Positions 37,201 to 49,000 of a DNA stretch of 64,000 bases are shown piece by piece. Below the pieces are notes generated by a model that was not told the DNA's origin, did no database searches, and was given only the letters and a program-made list of their open reading frames with translations. Each line of letters starts with the position of its first letter. The stretch's first letter is position 1. Origin of the DNA: Pomacea canaliculata. Lineage: Eukaryota > Mollusca > Gastropoda > Architaenioglossa > Ampullariidae. The stretch lies in NCBI RefSeq assembly GCF_003073045.1, contig NC_037601.1, positions 22,852,150-22,916,149 of the forward strand, given 5' to 3'. The translations under genes and the position numbers were made by a program.

Positions 37201-39654
37201 GAAGCTAACCTAATTGGTAAGCTGGATAATTGTGCAGATAGTTTTTGTCAAAAGTCTATTATCAGAGAGTTGATAGGCAATAAACCTGTGGTAGGTGCAT
37301 ATTTTATGTATAGGTAAATCAATTGCACATAATGAAATATAAAGAAAAATTGTATAAATTTTTCTTTTGTTCATCTTTTTGTTTACAACATGAATTTGTG
37401 CTTGTTTACATACACAGAGCATAGCAAGTCTTATTTGACTTCATACAGAAATAGGCAGCTCAGTATTAGTGCCTCTATTATATTAAGCATTCCTATACAT
37501 ATTCTACTGTTCTAAAGTCACAAAGTCACCAGTCTCAGTTAAGACCTCCATTAACTAATGAAAAATAGATCCACTTTTTCAACAGGATAAAAACTGACTG
37601 CTGCATGTCTGTTAAATCCTAACTCATTAAATTTTCAGCTTTTCTGCAGGTGGTGTTTATAACCAGGTGTGCTGTTAGTTTTACACTATGTTCCTAGATA
37701 AATGGATAAATATGCTAACAGGCTTGATTTGTGCGTGTGTGTTTGCATGTGCATGTGTACGTTGCTGTGTGTTTGCCTGCATGTCCGTCCATTTGCAACA
37801 ATTTCAGGTCCAATGGTGGGCCATGTTGGGGATGGCAACTTCCATATCTTTTTCCCTGTTGATGAAAAAAATCCCAAGGAACTGGATGCTATCAAAGATA
37901 TCTCGCACAAAATGTGTTTGTGAGTACTGCTGATGTATGTATGGTTGTAGCCACTTCTGTTCAACAGTGTTACATTTGCTTGCAGTTCCAATTCTGGGTC
38001 ATGTGGGAGATGGGAATATCCATAGCGTGTTTTTGATTGGTTCCACCTCAGATGAGGAATTCAGACGCATTAAAAGGTGTATCAATACCATAAATAAGTG
38101 AGTATTCTGCTGCACTGAGAACCTGTTAATGATACAGGTAATGCAGTAGAGGGGACATAACAGTGGAGGTTGGTTAATACCTTCAGTGGAGTATCCAACA
38201 ATGAAATATTTCAATGGAAACATGACAGACAATACAGGATGGAGCAAACACAAGAAACAACAGGTTTGAAAAAAAGCTGTGTATAGGTTATCAAAAAAAC
38301 ACAAAGAAAATTATTTTGTTGACATTGAGCTGGAGCTTATTGTTGACTCCTAACTGCTTCATTCCACCATTAGAATATTTATTCCACCTTTGCCCTTTCT
38401 CTGAAAACTTTCATGACATCAAGAGGAGCATACCAACCTTCAGAGATCTGAGGCATCATTTGTGCTCAGTTTTCAGTCCTTTTTCTATTTATGTTCACCT
38501 TTTATCAAGTTGGGTTTTTGCATTCTCTCTTGATATTTGAAGTCTTTCTTTTAATCACTAGAGACCAATTCAAATGTTGCTCTTATATGTTGTATGTGCT
38601 AGTCACATTCAGGCAGGCTTACTTTTACACGTTCACAATCTGTGATGTGTTAAAGGTTTTGAATATAGAACTTGTATAAGTTGATGTAAGCAAAGAGAAG
38701 GGGAAACGGATTAAATACTAGTCAGGAGGCAAGTACAGAGAGAAAGAAATTAGTTCAGTCATTAATGTATCTTTTAATATTGGTATAGCTCAGCAGTGAT
38801 ATAAAAAGATGTGTGAAATGATAGATTTTTGCACTTAAAGGAAATTTAAAGGGAGACAAATATTTTACACTTGTGCACACACATGAGCACCCAGAAACAC
38901 AGACACCCACATTCTTATATACACGGGCACATATCTGCACAACGACATGCATGTGGGCACATAGAGATGGCTTGCACTCACTCACCTGCGCAACCATATG
39001 CAGATTGGGCACAGAGAAGTTGGCACAGTCACTTGTATATCTACATGCCTGTGGGCATAGAAACAAATATACACACAACCACATGCAGATGGGTATATCC
39101 ACAGGTGAGCATCATGCATGCACATCATAACACACGCATGCAGTCTTCATAACCTGGTTTGGCTCTTGTTTGATAATAAAACTAGAGTCTTGCTAAATAA
39201 CATGTACAACCAGTTAAAAATGTTTGCAAATGTTTTAATACTAATACATGTATACTGAACAATATAAGACTTGATACTTGAATGTTAATACACCTGTATG
39301 GGTGTTGTTACACCTGTACTCAGTACTAATGTACTTGTATTGAATGCTAATACACCTGTATGAGTGTTGTTACACCTGTATTCAATACTAAAGCACTTGA
39401 ATTGAGTACTAACATGCCCGTATACCTGCTAATACTGTATTGAATTTAACAAGACTTAATCAGAGTATTGTGGCTCTATTTGCAGAATAGCCATGGAGTT
39501 AAGTGGTACCTGCACAGGTGAGCATGGCATTGGGATCGGCAAGCGGGATTTGTTGGAGAAAGAATTGGGCAAAGATTGTTTAGATGTCATGAAGGACGTG
39601 AAACTTGCCTTTGACCCAAAGATGATAATGAACCCTGGCAAAGTCTTCCTATAA
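28270..39654 (+). CDS. LDHD: Mitochondrial D-lactate dehydrogenase (LDHD), 12 exons plus one alternative exon, 492 aa
   Basis: Exons: 28270-28353, 31741-31862, 32172-32313, 33766-33907, 34992-35151, 35367-35472, 35598-35691, 36255-36383, 36554-36681, 37126-37216, 37808-37919 (or 37986-38097), 39486-39654. All phases agree, and the total is 493 codons including TAA. It is an FAD flavoprotein that oxidises D-lactate and other D-2-hydroxyacids to 2-oxoacids in mitochondria. The arginine/serine-rich start [14 protein letters not shown] is a likely mitochondrial presequence. The FAD-binding PCMH domain (about 65-250) includes [42 protein letters not shown] and [17 protein letters not shown]. The C-terminal oxidase domain has [28 protein letters not shown], the metal-binding H-x-GDGN-x-H (405-412) and TCTGEHGIG, ending MNPGKVFL. 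Human LDHD is about 507 aa, so it is full length. The unusual feature is a duplicated exon 11. A start upstream of 28270 is unlikely because this ATG opens the presequence. Confidence 0.96.
37808..37919 (+). other. LDHD: LDHD alternative exon 11a (HVGDGNFH version)
   Basis: 112 nt, preceded by tttcag and followed by GTGAGT. It encodes [20 protein letters not shown] and continues to SHKM-C. It enters in phase 1 and leaves in phase 2, joining exon 12 as L-IAMELSG. The two histidines of H-x-GDGN-x-H are the metal ligands of this oxidase family. Its [13 protein letters not shown] matches the [13 protein letters not shown] of human LDHD more closely than 11b does. Confidence 0.9.
37986..38097 (+). 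other. LDHD: LDHD alternative exon 11b (HVGDGNIH version)
   Basis: 112 nt, preceded by gcttgcag and followed by GTGAGTA. It encodes [20 protein letters not shown] and continues to [17 protein letters not shown], joining exon 12 as K-IAMELSG. It has the same length and phases as 11a and keeps both histidines, but differs at most other positions after GDGN. No stop or frameshift is present, so it looks under selection rather than decayed. Confidence 0.88.
38870..39135. repeat. Diverged CA-rich tandem repeat in the last LDHD intron
   Basis: Irregular units of the type cacatgcatgtgggcacatagag, acaaccatatgcagatgggc recur every 60-70 bp across this stretch. Open frames here come from the repeat and are not genes. 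Confidence 0.5.
39280..39420. repeat. 62-bp tandem duplication in the last LDHD intron
   Basis: The sequence gaatgttaatacacctgtat at 39280 recurs as gaatgctaatacacctgtat at 39342. Both are followed by a gtgttgttacacctgta segment. A third partial copy follows. Confidence 0.65.
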
Positions 39655-40623
39655 ATGCATCTTGAGAATCAAAATTGACAGTCTTTAATCCTTTAATCCT
39701 AGCTGAAAGTTGTGCTTTTGTCTTTCTTGTACAGATGCTGAAAAATGTTAAATCATGGGATTTTCCTACTTTTGGAGTTTTGTTTAAGTGGTGAATGCTA
39801 TTCTCTTTCTCTGCATTCCTTTCATACTGTGCATCAGAAGCTTGTCCACATCAGAAAGTCGATTTTATACTTAAAGGAATGGCTTTGCTTAAGATTAAGT
39901 TAATGTTGCATAAATATGATTCCATTTGGCACAATACAATATATTTGCGCATAATAAGCATTTCTTTAAAGATGCACAATGTCGAGTAGAGTAGGCTTGT
40001 GCAGTTATCTAAATGTCTGTGCAGCTCAACATTACACAGGACTTTGAAAAGTCAGCATGTAAATGTTCTGTTCCAAGATTAACAACAGCCTTGGTTATTT
40101 TTGTCTCTATTGGCAGACTTTTTCATCACATCAGTTAGTAACACCTTTAAAGGTAATGATGTAAATAGCAGTACCACTCGTTCAACGGGAAAGAATCAAT
40201 CTATGACATAGTCATGCATGTTAATCATGAGTTACCACTCTTGAACAGTAAACCCTTTCCATGATGAAATGTGATTTATTTGTTTTATTGTTACAAAAAA
40301 ATCTATGGTGAAGATAATGTTGCTTTTAGAAGTTTTCATCAGCTCATATGAGCCAATCACATATTGTATCCACGAACCTATACACGTCTGTGATTGTGTG
40401 GACAGTATGGTAATACATGTATATCGGTGTTGCCAGCTGTTCTTCAAGTCATAATGGGGTGCAAATAGGAAACAAATGTTTCAAACTAGAATATTGTTGG
40501 AATAAGATACAGAACGTTTATTTCAGCTTTCACTTACGCACAACCAATAGTAAAAAGAATATTTGCTCAACTTCCTATTCCAGAATGTTAAATATTATGT
40601 TAAATTATTTTTTTATTCAGAGC

Positions 40624-40629
40624 AATAAA
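40624..40629 (+). terminator. Candidate distal polyadenylation signal of LDHD
   Basis: AATAAA in the context gagcaataaagactg, about 970 nt after the stop codon. It follows AT-rich UTR-like sequence and precedes the compositional change. Nearer signals may also be used. Confidence 0.4.
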
Positions 40630-40909
40630 GACTGATTTTGAGAGTATTTTTTTGTCCATATGTATTGGTAACTATATTTTTGTATGCATGTGTGTGCATG
40701 TTATCCGTCTTTTCAATTTTCTGTATACAAGCGGGAATTTTGAGCACGAGTGTGCGAATGTATATGTGTGCATGTTGTGTGCACGCTAGTGTGCACTTGC
40801 CATATTATTGGACAGCGACACCTTGTTTTCTCTCACAATTAACTTTACTGATGCTCCGCTGTAAGTTCATTGAAAAGACAAGGTGGTTTGACTGCTGCAC
40901 TATATATTA

Positions 40910-41390
40910 TATCCCAGGTATGCTTGCAACACCTGTCCAGGCAAACAGACATATCCACCAAACCAAATCGTCAACTTGGCTTCAAGTCACATCGTCTCAG
41001 TCTGATGTAGTCCTGTTCAAATATTCACCAGGTATGTGAAGTAGTACCGATCATGCTTTATGGATGTGAAACAGACTGCTTGTCGACAGGGAAAGGAGAA
41101 TCTAGGCATTTGAGAAACTGCTCCGGATCTTGTACAGGGAACTTCAAGCCAATGACTGTATGAAGCACGGTCGCCACGCTGAGGGACACCAGGAGACTTG
41201 CAACAGTCAAGCGGCGCCCGCTGGTCTGGTTTGGCCACGTGACCCGGCACAACACTTCGTCAAAGACTTGTCTCTCTGGCTGATGAACGTCAAGGACTGG
41301 ACAGGTAGTTCTGTGCAGGACCTGCGCCCTATCACCCAAGACAAGCATGAGAAGACCTTGCAGAAAGAAAAATTATGAAGCCAAATGATT
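40910..41390 (+). mobile_element. Degenerate LINE reverse transcriptase C-terminal fragment
   Basis: Plus-strand frames, shifted relative to each other, read VVPIMLYGCETDCLST, then VKRRPLVWFGHVTRHNTSSK, then NVKDWTGSSVQDLRPITQDK. This is the usual order LYGCETW, RRLxWFGHVxR and VKEWTGxSxxDLLRxxxD at the 3' end of many invertebrate non-LTR elements. Two frameshifts show it is dead. Confidence 0.8.
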
Positions 41391-44300
41391 CAAAATTTGA
41401 AAAATGTCTTGACCCACCGCAGTTTGCATTTCGGAGCATGAGAGATTTGTTGATACCAAGCTAGAATACTCCTTGACTCATTTTATCTTGACTATCAGGT
41501 GGTGTCATGGATCATTCACTTTCTGGTTACTAGGCACAGCGGGTATGATGGCACTTCTCCGACTCCATGACAACGTGCACCGCCTCACTCCATGGTTGTC
41601 TTCTCTCACCTGAAGGACAGCAAGAATTGTGACACTGACCACGATGGACATTCTCTCGTCAGAGTGTCTGAGATACCTACTTGCACCCTTCTCTCTTTCT
41701 CTCTTCACTGTCGTCCAGGAGACACCTGTGGCGCAGCCTGGTTGAATTCCTAGCCTGGTGTCATGACAATTCTTTAGATTTCAGTATCACTAGAACAGGT
41801 GAAGGCCATAAAAATCTCTCTAGTCACGTGTGTGGCAGAGAGCCAGGTGCCGCTGCCCTAGTCCGCTGTTGTTATCTGTTGATAGAACATTTTCTTACAG
41901 GGAGGGAAGCCAAGGTGGTGTCCGACTCACGACCGTTCTTCTCTCCCGTAGTTGAGTCCCTGAATGTGAGACAAACGACAAACCGTCGACAGCAGACAGG
42001 ATCCGACTGACCGATTTTCATACTTTTAACAGAGAAGAAAAGGAACTAGAGCCTTTCATCTTGTATTTGTCACACTCCGAGACCTGCTCTAGAGATGAAG
42101 CTGGCAGTTCGTACAGCCTTAAAGCCAAGACATCGGAGAGTCCAATATGCCAGCAACAGCAATGAAAGGACCACGTGTCACGACTAGCATCAGATATCGT
42201 CGTTGTTGTTGTGTGTGTTCGTGCGCGCGCGCGTTGGGAGGGTCAGATGTGTGAAGTGCTGTACTGGAGGAGAGGGGGGTAGGGCGATGTAGCTTCACAT
42301 CAATGAACTTGTTCGTGTCCAAGTGTCTGGCCATTGCACGTGCTGCCCGAGAGGCGCGGCTCACAGGGGTTCGTGACTTGAGGCCAGCGAGCTGTTGGTG
42401 TCCGCATGTGCACGAGGATTGCAGTGATCACACTTCCTGTGACCCTTGTTCCGGGTACGGGTACAGTCCCACACGAAGGTGTTTTTAAGTGGGTGCAAGT
42501 GCCATTCTATTTTCCTAGTCTCGTTAAAAATACAAAATACAACATACACCGATACACACCAGACGCTGCGGTCACCAGTCAGGTGGACAGGACGAACTGG
42601 GCCCCGGGCAGGTGAAGTGGCCAGGAGACAGAAGATGCTCAGCGCCGATATCTTGTTCCTACAGCAGCCCTGCGTCGGTCCAGCGAGTTTCTCCCCGTGT
42701 TTACACTTTACAGCATCATTAAGAGTACGGAGGTCCGGTGAACTTATCACACTGTCATGAGTAAAGAAAAGTTTAAAATATCGCCAAGAGTGTTGATGTC
42801 TGACGATCTTATCATTCTTCCAGTGCCATGTCTGGTGAGCTGACATCGTCAGGAGTAATTGGTGGCTGGTTAGTGTACAATACGAGTGTACAGCGTCTAG
42901 TACGGGTGTCAGGTGTGTCTATAACGTGTATAGAGTACAGGTGTGTCTATAACGTGTATAGAGTACAGGTGTGTCTATAACGTGTATAGAGTACAGGTGT
43001 GTCTATAATGCTGTATAGAGTACAGGTGTCTGTAATGGTGTATAGAGTACTAGTGTCAGGTGTGTCACAACACTGTATAGAGTACAGGTGTGTTTATAAC
43101 GGTGTATAGAGTACTAGTGTCAGGTGTTTTAACGGTGTATAGAGTACAGGTGTCAGGTGTGTCTATAACGGTGTATAGAGTACAGGTGTGTCTATAATGT
43201 TGTATAGAGTAATAGTGTCAGGTGTGTTTATAGTGTTGTATAAAGTACAGGTGTGTTTGTAATGGTGTAGAGTACTGACAACGCTTATTTTGTGACAGCA
43301 TTTTAGTTTCTTTTTATCTCAATTATTTTAGTGGATACTACGTGCATCAGTCAGCTTTAATGTCTTGTCAGTGTGAAAGAGAGCCTTCGTTTATAGAGCG
43401 CCAAAAAACAGAGCAACTGAATATTAGAGTCTGAAAATCTCGTCTTTTGCACCTCCTACCCTGATAACACACCCGTTGTAAATGTCAGGTCATTAGAAGG
43501 TACACCGGCCTCAAACATTTCACAGAAAAGTCAGAGCCACCACCAGCCCACCTGGAAGTGGACATTTTTGTAATCAAGTATGAATTCAGGGTTCCAGCCT
43601 GACTAGCGGGACGATGAGAAAGATGTTACTGTGGAGGGTCATTGTACGCTTTGTTGTTGTTTGTTATGCCCACAAGTGGATGTCTGTCAACAGACTGCTG
43701 CAGGTAACAATAGTTCCATATGTGGAGAGTGGTAACAACCTGGACTTCTACCCACCCACACACATGTATATACACACATACATGCAAGGCATAAACAGCA
43801 CAACTGTAAATATATATTGTAATATATAATATATACATGTATCACACGTACACACACCTACACACGAACGCCCGCGAACACACCACATACACAATAAAAC
43901 CAAGCAAACATTTTTTCTGAGGGATAAAGAACGAAGTCAGAAGATGTTTTCCAAATATTTTTAATGTTATATTTCAACTATATCAACAAAAAACTTAACA
44001 AGAAGCAACACATATCCTGTTTTGGAGCAACAAATCTTCCAGAATGTGTCAAATGCGTGTGCTGGGATCTTTTGATTCGAATTCCACTTGGTCCGCCTCT
44101 CACACTCAGTAGGGTGGATGCTGCACTTTGGTAGGGTCAGTGAATGGGACGGACTTCTGACATTTCACACAGAGTCAAAGGTCAAATGTCAAATGTCATC
44201 ACACTGCCGCACTGTCTCAAACTTCGCAGGTGCGGCCAGGTGAGGATGGAGAAGCGCGTAGACCTACACACTGACACTGGGTGTGTGCACAGAGCTACAG

Positions 44301-44400
44301 CGGGTGTTCAACAACAGTCGGGAGGGTGGGGACAGGAGGAGGGTAGGCGGAGGGTCAGTGCATTAAAAGCAGACGACAAAATAATCTTCTGATGCTGTGT
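41391..44400. other. Stretch without a recognised gene; GC content rises
   Basis: Several open frames overlap on both strands (for example 41681-42010, 42361-42846, 43614-43829), but none has a recognisable domain. The region contains the minisatellite at 42.89-43.28 kb and a CA/TA-rich tract at 43.74-43.90 kb. Confidence 0.5.
42889..43280. repeat. Minisatellite, ~28-bp unit (gtgtatagagtacaggtgtg...)
   Basis: About 13-14 imperfect copies of a 28-bp unit built from GTGTATAGAGTACAG and GTGTGTCTATAAC. Copies at the left are nearly perfect (42905-43010) and those at the right diverge, with insertions of tagtgtcag. The unit contains CAGGTG. Confidence 0.9.
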
Positions 44401-44407
44401 CAGTCAT

Positions 44408-44717
44408 TTCCAGCGCAGACAGCAAGCTTTACCTGCGTATCACCACAATTTTCTGCTTGCCTGTTGACAGGTAAGTCTCAACATGATCTGCAAATGTCAC
44501 AGCAATCCACCCGCCACCACGGGCTTGACGATCACAGTCTCGTGCAGAGATGCTGCTTGCATGCTGGGATGATGCTGAGCTGTTGACCACCAGGTGGTCA
44601 CCAAGACCGCAGCCCAGGTGGTGGTCCGAACCACTGACACCAGCACCGCCGAGGTCTGGCAGCACGAATACTGTCCACTTGAACTCGTCAGGGTTCACCC
44701 ACAGAGTGACTGACAGA
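44408..44717 (-). CDS. Exon-like open frame of unknown protein
   Basis: The minus strand shows CTGTCAG before TCACTCTGTGGG and a CAG/GTAAAG donor-like end. Between them is an uninterrupted frame reading VTLWVNPDEFKWTVFVLPDL ... CGLGDHLVVNSS ... GGGWIAVTFADHVETYLSTG ... KIVVIRR. The composition (few rare residues, regular hydrophobic spacing) looks protein-like. It lies downstream of the LamG stop codon, so it would be either a separate gene or a further exon if that stop is bypassed by alternative splicing. I do not recognise the family. Confidence 0.3.
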
Positions 44718-45483
44718 ATTAACATTCAACCGTCGTATGCATGGCTAACAAGTAGGTGCGAGCACCACACACACAAACACACAAACAACATTTGGCCAAA
44801 ATACTGTGCCAGCAAAGGGCAGGGACCAGGGCTGCTGCAGAGGCGATCGCTTGAAGTGGTTGCTGCGGGTTTGATGTACATGCCAAGCAACGATCACAAC
44901 AACGATGACAGCAGAACGACTGACGAGATGATAGCATGGCGATGAAAGGAAGGGGGCAAAATAAATCACAATTATCGATGATGATAGCATGAAAGTTAGT
45001 GAATGATGATGGCGGCGATGCTAGAAGTAGTGGTAGTAACAGGTCTTTGAGTTCAGAACTAAAGTCATCTTCATCATCTTGGTCTGGTGACAAGTCTACT
45101 CCAGCGCATCTCACTTGTGTCACTGCTGCACGCGCCCGTCACACGGTGGAAGTCACCAGAACTCATTCACCACGGTCTCCGTGCTCCAGTCACTGACATG
45201 ACACTGCCAAACTCGAAAAGACAGCGATGGCAAAGGTGTTTGAGGAGACGAACATTGTGTGGCTTGACTGCCAAACAAAGATGTTAGTTGTGAGGGGGTT
45301 GGGAGAACAAACTGAGGTAATATGCAGGTAAGCCAGGTGTGTCTCATCAACAGGTGGGTGTGTAGGACTCACCGGCGGCCTGTACCTGACACATCGGTCT
45401 GTGTGCGTGATGTTCAAAGGAACAGTTCAACGTGGAGGGATTAGCAACAAAAGGTGGCTGTGTCCATACCTGGCTGTACCTGT

Positions 45484-45560
45484 AAGGTGAAAACAGCTAA
45501 AGCGTGACTGTCACGACACATCGATACAATGCTGACCACCGCGTGCATCCCTACTGGCAG
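45484..45560 (-). CDS. Weak candidate exon of unknown protein
   Basis: A minus-strand frame GMHAVVSIVSMCRDSHALAV-FTLQ lies between a CCTGCCAG acceptor-like site and a CAG/GTACAG donor-like site. It is short and unsupported by homology. It is listed only because it sits between the LamG exons and the exon-like frame at 44.4-44.7 kb on the same strand. Confidence 0.15.
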
Positions 45561-46051
45561 GTCAGGCAGGTGGTGCGCGTGCCTGCAAACTAAGCATGAT
45601 GTGATGGGGAGGGTCTGTCGCTCCATCCACAGTTGCTGGAGGTGTAGCCATCCCCCATCCCACAAACCAGGGTCAGGTGGCTTGTGTCAGTGAAAAAAGG
45701 AAAAAGGAAGGGGGTGGGGAAGAAGGATCCTTTCTCATCGTTGCTCAGTCTTTGTTGTGGCAAGGTAAACAAGTGGCTACTGGGTAGGTCTACTGGGTAG
45801 GTAGAACCAGGTGTCCCCCATAGCTCAATGGAAGAACAGGCTGGAAGGACGGAGCGGTATGGTAGGAAAATGAGATCCAAGCTTCAGAAGGAACCAAGTC
45901 AGGCGGGCGGGGTAGGTACAACTCTGCAACACGTCCACACCCGGTGAGTTGACCAAAAGTTCGCCTGCCGACTGCATGTCTCTGGAGGCTGACTGGCGGT
46001 GTCAAAGGTCACAAGATGTGACCCAGCTGAGCGAGGTCAAGGCCGCAGCAG

Positions 46052-49000
46052 CTAGTCGCACACGGACACTGCGTAGTACTTGGGGGGTGTCCGCAGCGGG
46101 GTGTTCAGGAGCACACGCCGGAAACACCCGTCAAAATGGGGCATCGAACCCTGCAGCCAAGAAACAAGACGGGTATCAAAATGGGGTACACTGCTGAAAC
46201 ATGGCAGATGACTAGAACATGCTTCCAAGCAGACATACAGATCGTTGGCACGTTTGAGAGAAAAGTATGAAAGAATGAAATGAAATTTAATTTAAAAATC
46301 TTTTTCTTAATAGCATTTTGTGGGTTCGAACGTCAAGTGCAACGAAAGCAAAAGATTGACTGGTAACGAAAGCTTTCCTGTGTGTTTGTGTGTTCGTACA
46401 CACACTCGCATCTATAAAGACCTCCACGTTCATCAGGTTTCCAGTGCGACAGTTTGTACACTACACACTGGTGGATCATTTCTATGCTGATCTCTAACTT
46501 CCAATATTTAATTGTTTGTCCAATTACAAGCTAAAGACTTGGCCTCTACTCTGTTCTGTCCATTTTTAAAAGGTCTTCTGTAAGCGTGCAGGTGTTCAAA
46601 CGTTGGCACTGAGTGTATACTTCCACCTCTGGCTTTCCTTTTTTGCTCTTGTGAAAGGAGCCTCGTATCTGGGTGGCCTGGCGCACACACATATGGCAAC
46701 GACGGCCACCGCATGCAGGGACACCATTGTATCTGGGAAATATATTCATTGGAGTGCAATCCCGCGATTGTGTGGACAGAAAAGAAAAATAATAATAACA
46801 GACCGCGGGAGTTCTATACACAGAATAACAATATGACAGACAGCTGGAGCTACCCCAGTGTTTGTAACCGGGTATCAGCTGCTGACACTTGCTGTCCAGG
46901 GCAAGGCCAAGCTGAGAGTAGGACATCGACCATTTCCTAGTCACTCAGGAGGCCCTCGTTAGTGACGTCACAACCAGCCCACCATGAAGCTCGTTAGTCA
47001 GGTGTGTCTGTACAGCGATAGTCTGTCAAACTGTGGCATGAACCCTTCTGTCGCGATCTTCGGGATGTTGTCTGACCACAAAATTACATCCGACACGGTT
47101 TTCAAGTGATTAGATTCTTAATGTCTACCCGGTAGCTGCAGCCAAGGCGGGGGAGTCCACACTCACCAAGATGCTGTTGACGACGCTGTGGTCGTGCGGA
47201 CTGACACCACCAAAGACCAGAGACGACATGCCGTCACAGCTGACCTCATACGTCTTCTCGTCCTTCACCCCGTCCACCTCCACCTGAGCTTTCATGCCAC
47301 CCTTCCTGAACTTGATCTGAGCAAAACGAGTTGTACATGTGTTACGGTGATGCATTGTGTACATATACACGTGTAGTCGGTGTGACCTACACACAGACAT
47401 ACAGCAATGTCGCTAAATACTCAGCTTACCTTTTCCTTGTGTGGTATTCTGATACATGCATACATGCTGATCTTTTGGGTATTGAGGTGGACATTGAGCA
47501 GATGTGTGCGTACAGGTGTGACAACAGACAGTAATACCCAGAATACTCACCGACACCGTGTGCCAGTTGCCGTCGTCCAGGCGGGACTCGAAGGGGATGA
47601 GGACGTCGGCGGCCACGGTGGGGCACTGGATCTTGTAGTACAGCGACCCGCTCATCAGGCGCATGGCGATCAGCTCCTTCCTGTTCTCGCGAGACCGTCC
47701 GTAGAACAGGATGCCATTGGCGCCAGTGGTCTTGAAGTCGAATCGGATTTGAAATCTGCAAAAGGGGTCAACGAGTCAGCTATCTTCTCTCTACTCCACG
47801 CCCCGTTGTTACTATTATTATTATTGCTATTATTTACGTTTACTTTCTCCTGTCCACGACAGTCATCACAAGAAATGTCTGGCTTATGTCAGACTCGGGG
47901 TATGACACGAATGTCTTGATGCGACTGATAGCAAGGGTGGACTACAAACAATAAACCAACGACTAGTCATGTCGACATCATTCACGACATCACGTGGACG
48001 TGGGATGTACTTTCTTCACTTGTCCAACAGATGGTACAAAACAAATAGTAAGACAAAGAGGTCGTCCCTGTGTAGAGCTGGAACCAATGTGACGAACTTA
48101 CTTTTTGGAGACGATGTCGTCGAGTGCCAGCACGAGCTCCGTGTGGGACCGCTCCACGGGTTCGATGCGCACACCCTGGTCCGACAGAATCTCGATCTCC
48201 GAATCCTGCAACAGTCGACAGTAAGAAATGTAAACAAACAACACGTAAACAACCGTGAAAACAAAGGTCTCGTTCTGACCAGATCAGACCCTTGCAGCCA
48301 GAAGACAAGACAGGTGAGTACTAAAGGTGCTTCTACATCTGAACTCTCCGATATGATCGTCTCCTTGTGGGGTACATAGCAGCACTGAAGGCACACAGCG
48401 ACATTTGCACTATTTGCACTAAACACATGTTTACACACACACCACCTGTGTACACACACACACCACCGACATCACTACACACGGTCTGTTCTTACATTGC
48501 ACATGTATTTAGGACTTGTTCTCGTGGCCTGAGGGTTGAAATCCACCAAGCCAGTCACGTGACACTTGACTGGTGTGTGCGGCCGGCAGTTACAGGTTAT
48601 GATTGATTAGGATCAGGAGGTAAGCTGGTACACTTCATTAGCAGATGAATAAATCAACATAACAGATTGACAGACAGGACAGACAGACTTGTTCATGTTG
48701 TAGGTCAGTCCTCGTGGTCTGCTTCGCTTGAGCAGTTTCTGTGTGTGTGTGGGGAGGGGGATGTTTGGTGAGCTTCTCCTCCACCTAACGGCAGTTCTAC
48801 AAGCGGTGGAACCGTGCCAGGTCTCTTATTTTACCGGGTAGATGTTGGCAAGGGCTGACTAGTTGTCTGTGACACACACTTACCGTCTCTCTCCCTCCCC
48901 CTCCCCACACACACCCACTGCACTCACCTCACACAGACACTAACCTCCAGGTCTGCGTTCGACAAAGCCGCACGGAGGGCAAAGTACAGAGCATTATGAG

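Noticed and set aside
41017-41378. Open frames on both strands at 41 kb as genes
   Set aside because: The plus strand carries frameshifted LINE C-terminal motifs (WFGHVTR, VKDWTG); the minus frames are shadows.
42361-42846. 161-aa minus-strand open frame
   Set aside because: No recognisable domain, signal or splice partners. GC-rich DNA here gives many long chance frames.
47407-47919. 170-aa plus-strand frame
   Set aside because: It is antisense to the LamG exon at 47551-47755, whose domain match, phases and splice sites are clear.
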